From: Halobacteroidaceae bacterium
Lineage (GTDB): Bacteria > Bacillota > Halanaerobiia > B1SED10-174
Reading direction: 5' to 3'
DNA length: 64,000 nt
Assembly: GCA_003551665.1 (NCBI GenBank)
Contig: PUNE01000146.1
Span: forward strand, 1-64,000
Of this stretch, positions 34,260 through 43,074 are shown in pieces; within the stretch, counting starts at the first letter, position 1; each line of letters begins with the position of its first letter. Both the position numbers and the translations under genes were made by a program. Under the pieces are notes generated by a model, which did no database searches, was not told where the DNA came from, and was given only the letters and a program-made list of their open reading frames with translations.

Positions 34260-36255
34260 CACCCCAGGGCCGGCCGACAGCCGAGAATTCAATAATTGTC
34301 TCAATAAAGAGCCGGTTTTGTTCCTCTTCCCCCTCAGGAACAAAACCGTACAGATTGGTGAACTTATCTTCCCGGTGCTCCACTATCTCAATATCTGAAG
34401 CTCCCGAGTTCTCTGCTTTTTTATGCACGTGCTCTCTCCCTATCTTCCGCCCATACTGGACGGCTTCCTCCATTTCTAAGAACCCCTCCCGGCCACCGGG
34501 GGTGTAAACAAGGAAACCCCCGTGCTCCCCGGGTTTAACCACTATCTGGGTTCTCTCTATGACCTTACCGCTGACCGTTCCCACCGCATTTGCCACTTCA
34601 GCTGCTTCCGGGAGGCTGAGTGGAGCGTTGAGCCTTTCGGCAATCTGGGGGAAGTACGCTGCCACAGGAGCTCCCACAGCAATGAGGGGTATGTTCACCC
34701 GGGTGGAAAATTCGATCAACCCTTTTTCGTCTTCATCTTTTGAAAACAACTTCTTTAAAAAAAACCTGCCTCCGCTGTCTTCAAGGGATCCATTTTCTTC
34801 CTTGCACCCGACAAGAACTTCGACGAGCAATGAAGAAACCTGGAAGTAAATTTTTTCTAAAACTGCTTCCATGAAATCTTCCGGGGCTTTTGACATACGG
34901 CGAGCCATAATATTAATGCCAATTCTCGCAGCCTCTTTGTTCCAGCGGTCAAACTCTCCAGAAACATGGAGTAAATCCGTAGGGGTAAGAGAAGCCCGGT
35001 GAAGAGAGCCCACATTTACCAGCCGCCGCCAGGGGATAATTTCCGGGTCTTTTTGCAATCGACGACCAAGGTGGAAAAGGGTATGGGGGTTTTCTTTCAG
35101 TAATTCCAGCATGAGCTTCTCGGTTTCACTCAAATCCAGATTAACCGGGTCCTTGATATACACAAGGATCACAGTTGGCTGGTTTTCAATGGGAAAATAC
35201 ACTTCCTCCCAGATCTCCTTCAACTCGTCGAGTAGTTGAGGATACCTGTCTACTGCCCAGGCCAGGGGAAATACCCGCTGGGGCCCAATGGAAAGTTCTC
35301 CAGAACTTGAAACTTTTATCAGGCTGTCTCCACCGAGCCCTTCCGTAGTTATATCGGCCGCCTTAACCCTGGTCATCCAGCCACCAACACGGGCACCCTT
35401 CTGGTTGAGGGCGGGACGCCCCTCCTGGAGTATCGCTACATCGGTTGTTGTGCCACCCATGTCCACAACAACGCCTTCTTCCAGCCCTGTTAAAGCCATT
35501 GCTCCAATAATACTGGCTGCTGGTCCGGAAAGAAGGGTTTCAACGGGGCGTTCCCGGGCCATTTTTTCACTGATAAGAGTCCCGTCTCCTTTGACTACCA
35601 TCAGGGGAGCTTTTATCCCTCGATTTTGGATATTTTCTTTTACCGCATCAATAAGATTGGTAATCAGAGAAATCAGGCGGGCATTGAAAACGGCTGTAAC
35701 GGTTCTTTCCCGAAATCCAAGGTCAGAGGAAAGCTGATGCCCGCTTACCACAGGGCATCCGGTAATCTCAGAAATCAGGCGAGACACCTGAATTTCCTGC
35801 TTGGGGTTGCGGACGCTCATGTAGCCTGAAACTGCAAAAGCTTCGACTTTTCCTTCCAGAGATTTTACAGCTTCTTCAGCTTCCTGCAGATCAACCTCCC
35901 GGGTTATCCTGCCCCGGACATTGCAGCCTCCGCTGATGCTCGCATGATGGGGGGTGGGCAGGGGGCCTTCAGGTGAAAACCCAATTTGAATTAACCCGAC
36001 TTCAGCCCCCTGCCCCTCAACAATGGCATTGGTTGCCAGGGTAGTGGATAGCGAAATCATTTTGATTTCATCTAATTTATAATCTTCCGGCCACTGGTCC
36101 AAAAGCCCCTGCAGGCAATTGTCTATGGCCAGATTCAAATCATGCCTTGTTGTAACTACCTTGGTTTTGCAGAGGATCCTTCTTTCATCAAGTTCCCAGA
36201 TTACTCCGTCGGTGAAAGTTCCTCCTGTGTCAATTCCCAATGCCAGGTTTGCCAT
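34249..36255 (-). CDS. Hydantoinase/oxoprolinase-family ASKHA protein
   Basis: 668-residue HyuA-type ATP-binding protein: GIDTGGTFTDGVIWEL at residues 7-22, SLSTTLATNAIVEG, TLLSGPAASIIGAMAL and VVDMGGTTTDVAILQEG. No HyuB partner is present. In this position, between MttB and DUF1638, it is unlikely to be a plain hydantoinase; it may be an ATP-driven activator of the methyltransferase system, parallel to RACo, though this is inference. It lacks the N-terminal ferredoxin domain of RACo. It overlaps the DUF1638 gene. Confidence 0.85.
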   Translation of the reverse strand: MANLALGIDTGGTFTDGVIWELDERRILCKTKVVTTRHDLNLAIDNCLQGLLDQWPEDYKLDEIKMISLSTTLATNAIVEGQGAEVGLIQIGFSPEGPLPTPHHASISGGCNVRGRITREVDLQEAEEAVKSLEGKVEAFAVSGYMSVRNPKQEIQVSRLISEITGCPVVSGHQLSSDLGFRERTVTAVFNARLISLITNLIDAVKENIQNRGIKAPLMVVKGDGTLISEKMARERPVETLLSGPAASIIGAMALTGLEEGVVVDMGGTTTDVAILQEGRPALNQKGARVGGWMTRVKAADITTEGLGGDSLIKVSSSGELSIGPQRVFPLAWAVDRYPQLLDELKEIWEEVYFPIENQPTVILVYIKDPVNLDLSETEKLMLELLKENPHTLFHLGRRLQKDPEIIPWRRLVNVGSLHRASLTPTDLLHVSGEFDRWNKEAARIGINIMARRMSKAPEDFMEAVLEKIYFQVSSLLVEVLVGCKEENGSLEDSGGRFFLKKLFSKDEDEKGLIEFSTRVNIPLIAVGAPVAAYFPQIAERLNAPLSLPEAAEVANAVGTVSGKVIERTQIVVKPGEHGGFLVYTPGGREGFLEMEEAVQYGRKIGREHVHKKAENSGASDIEIVEHREDKFTNLYGFVPEGEEEQNRLFIETIIEFSAVGRPWGDGN

Positions 36256-36283
36256 CCCCTGACTCCTCCTCTGTTTTTTACTT

Positions 36284-37738
36284 CTAAGCCTTCAGCTTCT
36301 TCTCAGAGTCAACTACGATCTGCCTGATTTTCTCTTCAACATCCTTGGGTAATGGGTCTGGTTTGTGGGTTTCCAGGATATTAAGGACTTTATCGTTGCT
36401 TCTCTGGAAGAGATTCTTTTCTCCGTCTTTTACCCAGTTTTCATAAATCTGACGCTGGAACAATTCGGGGTAATAGGTTTCAGTTTTATAGTGTTTCATG
36501 GTATGTTCCTGGGCCAGGTAGTGCCCACCATGACCAACCTTGTCGATTACATCCAGGGCCAGAGTTTCCTCATTAACTTCAATTCCCCTGGTTATTCTGC
36601 GAGCAAATCCGATCAACTCATCGCAGATTGTGAGATATTCCAGGGATGCTGTATTTCCATGTTCGATGTAGCCAACGTCGTGGTTCAGGTTAGCACCTGA
36701 CATGGATGTAGTGAGGATGGAAATAGCTCCTTCGATTGCTGCCTGCTCATCAACAACCTTGGAATCCGTGCAGCCGCAGGTTCCAAACATGGGAATGTCA
36801 ATGTAGCGGGAAATATCCGCAAGACCAGCCTGCAGTAGGTGGAATTCCGGTGCTCCATAAGCAAACACTGTTGTTTTCATATCCATTATGGTGAAAACTC
36901 CGCCCATAATGAAGGGGCTTCCTTCGCTTGTTTCCTGGTTGAGAACAAGCCCGCTCAAACTTTCAGCAAGCCCTGTTGCAAGACCCCCTGCCATTGTAAT
37001 GGGAACGGTTCCTCCAAACATGGGGCAGGGTGTATATACAACGGGGAGCCTTTTCTTGGCACCGAGAACAAGTTTCTGGGCAGAATCTCCGGGATGCTGG
37101 AGGGGAGAAATTGGCTCGGCGTAAAGTGTCATGAAGGGGTTGCGTTGAAGTTCTTTTTCTCCTCCGGCTATTATTTCACACATCTTAATTATGTCAGAAT
37201 AGCCCTCAACGTCTATAGCGGTAATTACAATTGGTTTTGAGGTATTCAGCACCATGGCTTCAAACTGGTGCCGGTCATAAATTTCCTGGGGAACGTCCTG
37301 GACAATTCCCAGGGACATTATAAAGTCAATATTGGGGAGGGCGTCGAGAACCTTGGAGGCCATTGTAACAGTTTTCTTGCTGGTTGGAATCCGGTTGTTG
37401 GTATAGGGGTCGATAAAGAATGGAGTATCTGAGCCCGAGCCAAAATAGGCGTTATGCCCCTCCATTTCCATTACCCTTTCTCCGGTTCTGCTGTTACAGA
37501 GGGTTACTTTGGAAGGAACCGAACGCAGGGCTTTTTCTACAAGTTTTACCGGAATCCTGACCCTTTTACCGTCAACATGACATCCTGCCTTCTCCATTAT
37601 TTCCAGTGATTCTTTATCGTGATAGACTACACCTGTTCTTTCCAGAATCTCCATGGCCGCTCCCAGTATATGCTTGCACTGGTCATCTGAGAGGACCTGA
37701 AGGTCAGCAGATGCATTTATTCCGTAATTACTTCTCAT
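36284..37738 (-). CDS. MttB-family methyltransferase, second copy
   Basis: 484-residue MttB-superfamily protein without an internal TAG, so a non-pyrrolysine methylamine/quaternary-amine methyltransferase. Landmarks are ILERTGVVYHDKESLEIMEK, AYFGSGSDTPFFIDPYT and FGTCGCTDSKVVDEQAAIEG, where Gln stands at the position I expect for pyrrolysine. It forms a pair with the corrinoid gene ending just upstream (24-base gap). Substrate unknown; glycine betaine, proline betaine, carnitine, choline and similar compounds are used by relatives. Confidence 0.9.
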   Translation of the reverse strand: MRSNYGINASADLQVLSDDQCKHILGAAMEILERTGVVYHDKESLEIMEKAGCHVDGKRVRIPVKLVEKALRSVPSKVTLCNSRTGERVMEMEGHNAYFGSGSDTPFFIDPYTNNRIPTSKKTVTMASKVLDALPNIDFIMSLGIVQDVPQEIYDRHQFEAMVLNTSKPIVITAIDVEGYSDIIKMCEIIAGGEKELQRNPFMTLYAEPISPLQHPGDSAQKLVLGAKKRLPVVYTPCPMFGGTVPITMAGGLATGLAESLSGLVLNQETSEGSPFIMGGVFTIMDMKTTVFAYGAPEFHLLQAGLADISRYIDIPMFGTCGCTDSKVVDEQAAIEGAISILTTSMSGANLNHDVGYIEHGNTASLEYLTICDELIGFARRITRGIEVNEETLALDVIDKVGHGGHYLAQEHTMKHYKTETYYPELFQRQIYENWVKDGEKNLFQRSNDKVLNILETHKPDPLPKDVEEKIRQIVVDSEKKLKA

Positions 37739-37762
37739 ACTGCCACCTCTCCTTTCCTCTTT

Positions 37763-38398
37763 TTAGCGGCCCACCAGTTCGATGGCCAGATCTTTAGCCG
37801 ACGCGGCATCAGGTGCCCATCCATCGGCGCCAATTTCATCTGAAAAATCGGAAGTAACCGGGGCTCCCCCAACAATGATTTTAACCGAATCACGCAGTCC
37901 TTCTTCCTGCAAAATCTCGATAGTATCTTTCATAGCCAGCATGGTCGTTGTCAGGAGCGCGCTCATACCAACTATGTCCGGCTTGTGCTCTCTAACAGCC
38001 TCAGCAAATTTTTCTGGAGCAACGTCCATTCCCAGGTCGATAACTTCCATACCGCCGCTTTCCATCATCATTCCTACCAGGTTCTTACCAATATCGTGGA
38101 GGTCACCGGCAACTGTTCCCAGGACTACCTTGCCAGCAGAAGTCACTTCCCCTTCTACCAGAAGGGGTTTTACAAGGTCCATTCCAGAATTCATGGCCCG
38201 TGCAGCCATCAATACCTCGGGAACGTACATATCTCCTTCTTTGAATCTCTGGCCAACAACGTTCATTCCTTTGATTAAACCCTCGTTGATAATATCTGCA
38301 GGCTTTGAACCTTCATCAATAGCCTTCTGGGTTAATTCAGTGGCTCTTTCCACGTTACACTCGATAATAGCATTTTGCAGGGCTTCAAAATCTGCCAT
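37763..38398 (-). CDS. MttC-family corrinoid methyl carrier protein (copy 2)
   Basis: 211-residue B12-binding protein: an N-terminal four-helix cap (EALQNAIIECNVERATELTQ) followed by the cobalamin motif DLHDIGKNLV (His is the lower axial cobalt ligand) and GMSALLTTTM, IIVGGAPVT. It accepts methyl from the paired MttB and hands it to MtgA. It differs from copy 1 (39927-40562) at about 13 of 211 residues. Located 15 bases after mttB1. Confidence 0.93.
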   Translation of the reverse strand: MADFEALQNAIIECNVERATELTQKAIDEGSKPADIINEGLIKGMNVVGQRFKEGDMYVPEVLMAARAMNSGMDLVKPLLVEGEVTSAGKVVLGTVAGDLHDIGKNLVGMMMESGGMEVIDLGMDVAPEKFAEAVREHKPDIVGMSALLTTTMLAMKDTIEILQEEGLRDSVKIIVGGAPVTSDFSDEIGADGWAPDAASAKDLAIELVGR

Positions 38399-38413
38399 TA
38401 TTAATCTCCCCCT

Positions 38414-39904
38414 TTATTTCTTTTTGGCCTTTTTGGCCTTTTGCGCTTCACGCTCTTCAGCCTTTTCAACAACCGCGTCAATTTCTTTTTTGACCTTTTC
38501 AGAAAGAGGCTTGACCTGATGTTCTTTGAGGATTGAGTGGAGTTTTTCCCGAACTTTGTCCCCCATACTCGCTCCTCCAGCCTTTTTCTGCCATCCATCA
38601 TGACGCATCCTGTTGATCAGGGTTGGGAACCATGTTTCTTTTTTAAAGTTATCCATGGTATGGGGTTCACCGAGGAAATGCCCCCCGGGACCAACCTTAT
38701 CCACTACATCCAGGGCCAGGGTTTCTTTGTTGATTTCAATCCCCCGCATGAATCTCTTGACCATAGAAATTATTTCATCATCCATCACCAGTTGTTCCAG
38801 GGAACCAGTTGAGCCTGACCCCGTGTAACCACAATCATGGACCAGGTTCGCCCCTGAAAGAGCTGCCATAAGTATGCTCATTGCAGCTTCGCCAGCAGCC
38901 TGCCCATCAAGGAGGTGAGCATCGGTGCATCCTGCAGTACCGAATACCGGAATCTTCATATGGTGGGCAACTTCGGCAATTCCAGCCTGCATGGTGTGAA
39001 ATTCGGGGCTGCCATAGCTGAAAACAGTTGATTTCATGTCCATGATGGCATATACCCCGCCCATGATAATGGGAGTACCGGGTCTTACCAGCTGAGAAAC
39101 AATAATCCCCACCAGACTCTCTGCAACGCCAAGGACCAGGGTCCCGGCAAGGGTTGCCGGTGCTGTTGCACCTGACATTACACAGGGAGTATAAACGATG
39201 GGGATTTTATTTTTGGCTGCAAAAACAGCCTTGGCTATGGCTTCCTCTGAATGCAAAAGAGGTGAGCTTGGTTCAGAATAAAGGGCTAAAAACGGCCTTT
39301 GTTGAAGATTTTCCAGACCTCCAACAACTGCCGCAGCAATATCAGTTATGTCCTGGTACTGATCAATATCAAACCCCCAGTGGACAATGGGCTTATTGGT
39401 GTTGGATACCAGGGCTCTAAAAGCGTGGACATCAGAAAGTGTGTCGGTTACGCCGGTTGGAGTTCCAAGGTCCTGGACAAAATTAATATTGGGCAGGGCA
39501 TCGCAAACTTTTGCAACATTCTCAGTATCGCTAATAACCGGGCGGCGCCTTTCCCCCGTATAGGGATCGCGGTGGAAAGTATTGGTCGGGCCTGGCCCGT
39601 AGTAGGTTTTGTTGTCGTGGAGAACTAAAGCCTTATTGCCGAGCTGGTCGTAAAGGGTTATCCTCGAAGGAGCAGAGCGAACTGCCCATTCACTCAATCC
39701 TACAGGTATCCTTACCCTGTTACCATCAACCCAACAACCACCCTTTTTTAGTATTTCCAGTGACTCTTCATCGAAGATCTTTGCCCCGGTTCTTTCCAGA
39801 ACTTCTGTCGCTGCAGAAAAAATCTCTTCTCTCTGGGCATCGCTTAGAAGTCTGAATTTTGGGGTTTGATTAACCTTGTAACGGGACTTAACGAAATTTC
39901 CCAT
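38414..39904 (-). CDS. MttB-family methyltransferase, first copy
   Basis: About 496 residues, a clear paralogue of the 36284-37738 protein (EVLERTGAKIFDEESLEILK, YYGPGPTNTFHRDPYTGERR, FGTAGCTDAHLLDGQAAGEA). Non-pyrrolysine type with Gln at the expected pyrrolysine site. The ATG at 39904 follows GGAGAGGG and is preferred to the upstream TTG. A Lys/Ala-rich tail (AKKAKKK) ends the protein. Lies 22 bases after its corrinoid partner, so the operon opens with mttC-mttB-mttC-mttB. Confidence 0.9.
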   Translation of the reverse strand: MGNFVKSRYKVNQTPKFRLLSDAQREEIFSAATEVLERTGAKIFDEESLEILKKGGCWVDGNRVRIPVGLSEWAVRSAPSRITLYDQLGNKALVLHDNKTYYGPGPTNTFHRDPYTGERRRPVISDTENVAKVCDALPNINFVQDLGTPTGVTDTLSDVHAFRALVSNTNKPIVHWGFDIDQYQDITDIAAAVVGGLENLQQRPFLALYSEPSSPLLHSEEAIAKAVFAAKNKIPIVYTPCVMSGATAPATLAGTLVLGVAESLVGIIVSQLVRPGTPIIMGGVYAIMDMKSTVFSYGSPEFHTMQAGIAEVAHHMKIPVFGTAGCTDAHLLDGQAAGEAAMSILMAALSGANLVHDCGYTGSGSTGSLEQLVMDDEIISMVKRFMRGIEINKETLALDVVDKVGPGGHFLGEPHTMDNFKKETWFPTLINRMRHDGWQKKAGGASMGDKVREKLHSILKEHQVKPLSEKVKKEIDAVVEKAEEREAQKAKKAKKK

Positions 39905-39926
39905 TATACCCTCTCCTTTCCTCAAG

Positions 39927-40562
39927 TTAACGACCTACTAGTTCCATGGCCAGATCTTTGGCCGATGCTGCATCAGGTGCCCAGCCGTCGGCACCAATTT
40001 CATCGGAAAAATCAGATGTTACCGGCGCCCCTCCAACAATAATTTTCACCGAATCCCGTAACCCCTCCTCCTGCAGAATTTCAATTGTGTCCTTCATGGC
40101 CAGCATGGTGGTGGTTAGAAGAGCACTCATTCCAACTACGTCCGGTTTATGTTCCCTGACCGCTTCGGCAAATTTCTCCGGGGCAACATCCATTCCCAGG
40201 TCGATAACCTCCATGCCTCCGCTTTCCATCATCATCCCAACAAGGTTCTTTCCAATATCGTGCAGATCACCCGCTACTGTTCCCAGAACTACCTTGCCTG
40301 CTGTGGATACCTCTCCCTCTACCAGCAGGGGCTTGCAGATATCCATCCCAGAATTCATTGCCCGAGCAGCCATTAATACCTCAGGGACATACATATCCCC
40401 TTCTTTAAATCTCTGTCCTACAACATTCATGCCTTTAATCAAACCATTGTTAATAACATCTGCAGGGCTTGCCCCTTCATCAATGACCTTTTGGGTTAAA
40501 TCAGTGGTCCGTTCAACATTACATTCGATAATCGCATTTTGTAAAGCTTCAAAATCCGCCAT
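39927..40562 (-). CDS. MttC-family corrinoid methyl carrier protein (copy 1)
   Basis: First gene of the long operon. 211 residues starting MADFEALQNA from the ATG at 40562, seven bases after GGAGG; the track extends 11 codons into the leader. Cobalamin-binding DLHDIGKNLV and GGAPVT motifs as in copy 2, with a very similar sequence. A sigma-54 promoter lies about 280 bases upstream. Confidence 0.93.
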   Translation of the reverse strand: MADFEALQNAIIECNVERTTDLTQKVIDEGASPADVINNGLIKGMNVVGQRFKEGDMYVPEVLMAARAMNSGMDICKPLLVEGEVSTAGKVVLGTVAGDLHDIGKNLVGMMMESGGMEVIDLGMDVAPEKFAEAVREHKPDVVGMSALLTTTMLAMKDTIEILQEEGLRDSVKIIVGGAPVTSDFSDEIGADGWAPDAASAKDLAMELVGR

Positions 40563-40841
40563 GGTTCCCTCCTCCTTGTTTTTTGCCCAAACCATTTCTT
40601 TACTTCTCCCAAACCAAAAATTATTAACCAGATTTGCTCTTTAACCTGAAAAATGGGCGATTATTTTCGGGAATTGATTCCCAACTCATCCCCCATCCCC
40701 AAAAGGGGAAACAGGACCAAAAAAGCTATTTTCACCTCCTCTACTTCCCCCAGGGGGGGGTTTGCAGAATAACTTTATTTCTTATTATCACTTAAACCCT
40801 GCAATACTTTTCATTCTTAAAGTGCCCTGTCAATATTAAAC
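40563..40841 (-). other. Long untranslated leader of the mtt operon
   Basis: About 265 bases separate the expected sigma-54 start site from mttC1. It contains small dyads (CCCC-tttt-GGGG, GGGAAT-ca-ATTCCC, a C5/G7 foldback near 40750) but matches no riboswitch I recognise. No cobalamin riboswitch core was seen. Confidence 0.5.
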
Positions 40842-40857
40842 TGCAAAAAGCGTACCA
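40842..40857 (-). promoter_or_regulatory. Sigma-54 promoter of the mtt operon
   Basis: Minus strand TGGTAC-gcttt-TTGCA: GG and GC separated by exactly ten bases, with the consensus TTGCA at -12. It points to mttC1 and lies next to the sigma-54 activator gene. Five of six bases fit the -24 box. Confidence 0.85.
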
Positions 40858-40919
40858 CCCCCTCCTTAATTCCTTCTCAACCCTTTACTGGCCAGCTATT
40901 CCTCTTTTTTGATATGTGA

Positions 40920-40978
40920 AGGAAAAAAAGAAAATGAGATTAAAGGAGTTTTTTAGTTTCCTTCTTTCTCATTTTTAG
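40920..40978 (-). terminator. Terminator of the sigma-54 activator gene
   Basis: On the minus strand AAAATGAGA...AAGGA-loop-TCCTT...TCTCATTTT followed by CTTTTTTT. It lies between the activator stop codon and the mtt promoter, isolating the two units. Confidence 0.8.
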
Positions 40979-41068
40979 AATTTTTTGCGGAATTAATTCT
41001 GGTTTTTTAGTATCTCAATGGTTTCCGCCGATTATTCAATTTTTCTCAATTTGATATTTTTTCTCAGA

Positions 41069-42844
41069 TTAAGAAATTCGGAGCTCTTTTAATTTTCTGT
41101 ACAGGGTAGCCCGGCTGATACCGAGGGCTGCTGCTGCCTTTTCTTTTCCCTCTGTTGAATAACCAAACTTCTGCAGGGCTTTGCTGATTGCATCCATCTC
41201 CAGAGCGTTTAGGGTGGGTATCGGGCCCACTTCCTCTCCTCTGCGGAAATTAAGGAGTCTCTCGGGTAAGCTTCTCAGAGAAATCTCCGGCCCTGTTTCA
41301 ATATTCACGGCATATTCAATAGCATTTTCCAGTTCCCGAATATTCCCCGGCCAGGGGTATTCCAGGAACATTTTCCTGGCTCCTTCCTGAAAATCATTAA
41401 TATTTTTCCCGAGCTGTGTGGAATAGAGGTCCAGGAAATAATGCATCAGCAGGTTAATATCTTCTTTACGCTGCCGCAAGGGAGGGATATAAAAGGGGAT
41501 AACATTTAGCCGGTAAAAAAGATCTTCCCGGAAAAGGCCTTCTTCAATAAGCTTTTCCAGGTCCTGGTTGGTAGCAGCAATTATCCGGACATCCACATCC
41601 TTTGTGCTTACTCCACCTACCCTTTCTATCTGCCTGGTTTCAATAACCTGCAGCAGGTCCACCTGAAAACTCAGGGGCATATCTCCGATTTCATCCAGGA
41701 AGATAGTCCCTTCGTTGGCCAGTTCAAACTTTCCAGGCTTCCCACCTTTTTTGGCACCTGTAAAGGCCCCTTCATCATAACCAAAGAGTTCTGATTCCAG
41801 AAGGGAATCAGGTATTGCAGCACAGTTAACAGTAACGAAAGGCTTTCCCTTGCGGTGGCTTTCTTCGTGGATGGCCCGGGCAAAAAGACTTTTCCCGGTC
41901 CCTGTTTCCCCCTGGATGAAAATTGTGGAATCAGTATTGCAAACTCTCCGCATTCTATTTTTTATTTCGATTAAATCCTGGCTGGTTCCTTTAATTGCAT
42001 CCAGAGTACCCTTTTTCTCTTCACTAATAATCTTGCTGGCCAGTTTTCTGATCTCCTCGCCCTTGCGGAAAGAAATAACCGAACCCTTAATCTCTTCTTC
42101 CTGGTAAATAGGGGTAATGCTGCAGAATAATTTCAGTTCCCTGTTCCCATCAAGTTCCAGAGAAATCTCCTTTTCATAATAATCGCTTCCCGGATCTTCC
42201 TGGAAATGAATTAAAGGGTCGAAATCCGGGAATACAGAGGATACATGCTGTCCCGTTTTATCACCATTAAGGGAGAGGATTTTGCGGGCAGATCCGTTAA
42301 TATTAATTATTTCACCCCTTGCATCCAGGGCAATTATCCCTTCATGAACCGAATTAATTACGGTCTCGAACTGGTTGGCCAGGGTGGTTACCTGCCCGCG
42401 CATTCTTTTTTCATTCAGGGTAGTTACAATAAAGCTGGTTACATTGTTCAGGAAATTAAGCTTTTTATCAAAATCATCAAGCAGGATTTTTTTCTGCGCT
42501 TCGTTTAAAGCAAGAAGGGAAACTGTACCTATTTTCCCCCCATTGTGGAAAATTGGGCGCATTGCAAAGGCAACCACCGAACATTTATCAGAGTAATCAC
42601 ACTGTTCACAGTAATGGCTCTGTTTGGTATCTTCAATCAGGATGTGGCTGTCCACCCAGGACTGAATTACCCGGTCTGTCGTGCAGTCCTCATTGTAAAC
42701 CACACCCACCTCTTTTTTATACCAGCCCGTTCCGGCAATTACTTCCAGGTTATTATCAATGATAGCCAGTTCAACATCCAAAACAGCAGCAAAAGCATCG
42801 GAAACCTGCTGTAAAAAACCTTTGATATCTTTGAGCTTTTCCAT
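41069..42844 (-). CDS. Sigma-54-dependent transcriptional activator with sensory N-terminus
   Basis: About 591 residues. The N-terminal sensor (1-165, GAF-like) contains a cysteine group CEQCDYSDKC; a PAS domain follows (about 175-280, INSVHEGIIALDARGEIINI). The AAA+ domain has Walker A GETGTGKS, the sigma-54 contact loop GAFTGA (in DEGAFTGAKK), Walker B ANEGTIFLDEIGDMP and ATNQDLEKLIEEGLFREDLF. The C-terminal Fis-type HTH reads AAAALGISRATLYRKLKELR. The ATG at 42844 with AGGAAAGG upstream is chosen; the track begins 37 codons earlier without an RBS. It probably activates the adjacent mtt operon in response to a small ligand or redox cue. Confidence 0.92.
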   Translation of the reverse strand: MEKLKDIKGFLQQVSDAFAAVLDVELAIIDNNLEVIAGTGWYKKEVGVVYNEDCTTDRVIQSWVDSHILIEDTKQSHYCEQCDYSDKCSVVAFAMRPIFHNGGKIGTVSLLALNEAQKKILLDDFDKKLNFLNNVTSFIVTTLNEKRMRGQVTTLANQFETVINSVHEGIIALDARGEIININGSARKILSLNGDKTGQHVSSVFPDFDPLIHFQEDPGSDYYEKEISLELDGNRELKLFCSITPIYQEEEIKGSVISFRKGEEIRKLASKIISEEKKGTLDAIKGTSQDLIEIKNRMRRVCNTDSTIFIQGETGTGKSLFARAIHEESHRKGKPFVTVNCAAIPDSLLESELFGYDEGAFTGAKKGGKPGKFELANEGTIFLDEIGDMPLSFQVDLLQVIETRQIERVGGVSTKDVDVRIIAATNQDLEKLIEEGLFREDLFYRLNVIPFYIPPLRQRKEDINLLMHYFLDLYSTQLGKNINDFQEGARKMFLEYPWPGNIRELENAIEYAVNIETGPEISLRSLPERLLNFRRGEEVGPIPTLNALEMDAISKALQKFGYSTEGKEKAAAALGISRATLYRKLKELRIS

Positions 42845-43074
42845 GGGATCCTTCCTTTCCGGAAACCTGGTAAAATATTCTTTCTCGTTTTGATTATAAC
42901 AAAACCCCAGGCCAGAAACAACCCTTCTCATATTGCGAAAAATAATACAAATCACAATGCCAACTCTTTTTTTATCCGGGAAGGATTTGAAGAAAATTTC
43001 AATAACTATTTAAGGAGTTGAAGAGACAGTTTAACCACAACTTTTCCCAGCACCCCGGAAAGAAGGTGTTAAAT

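Noticed and set aside
20543-39904. Pyrrolysine-containing MttB genes
   Set aside because: No in-frame TAG in any of the three ORFs; each is uninterrupted at full length.
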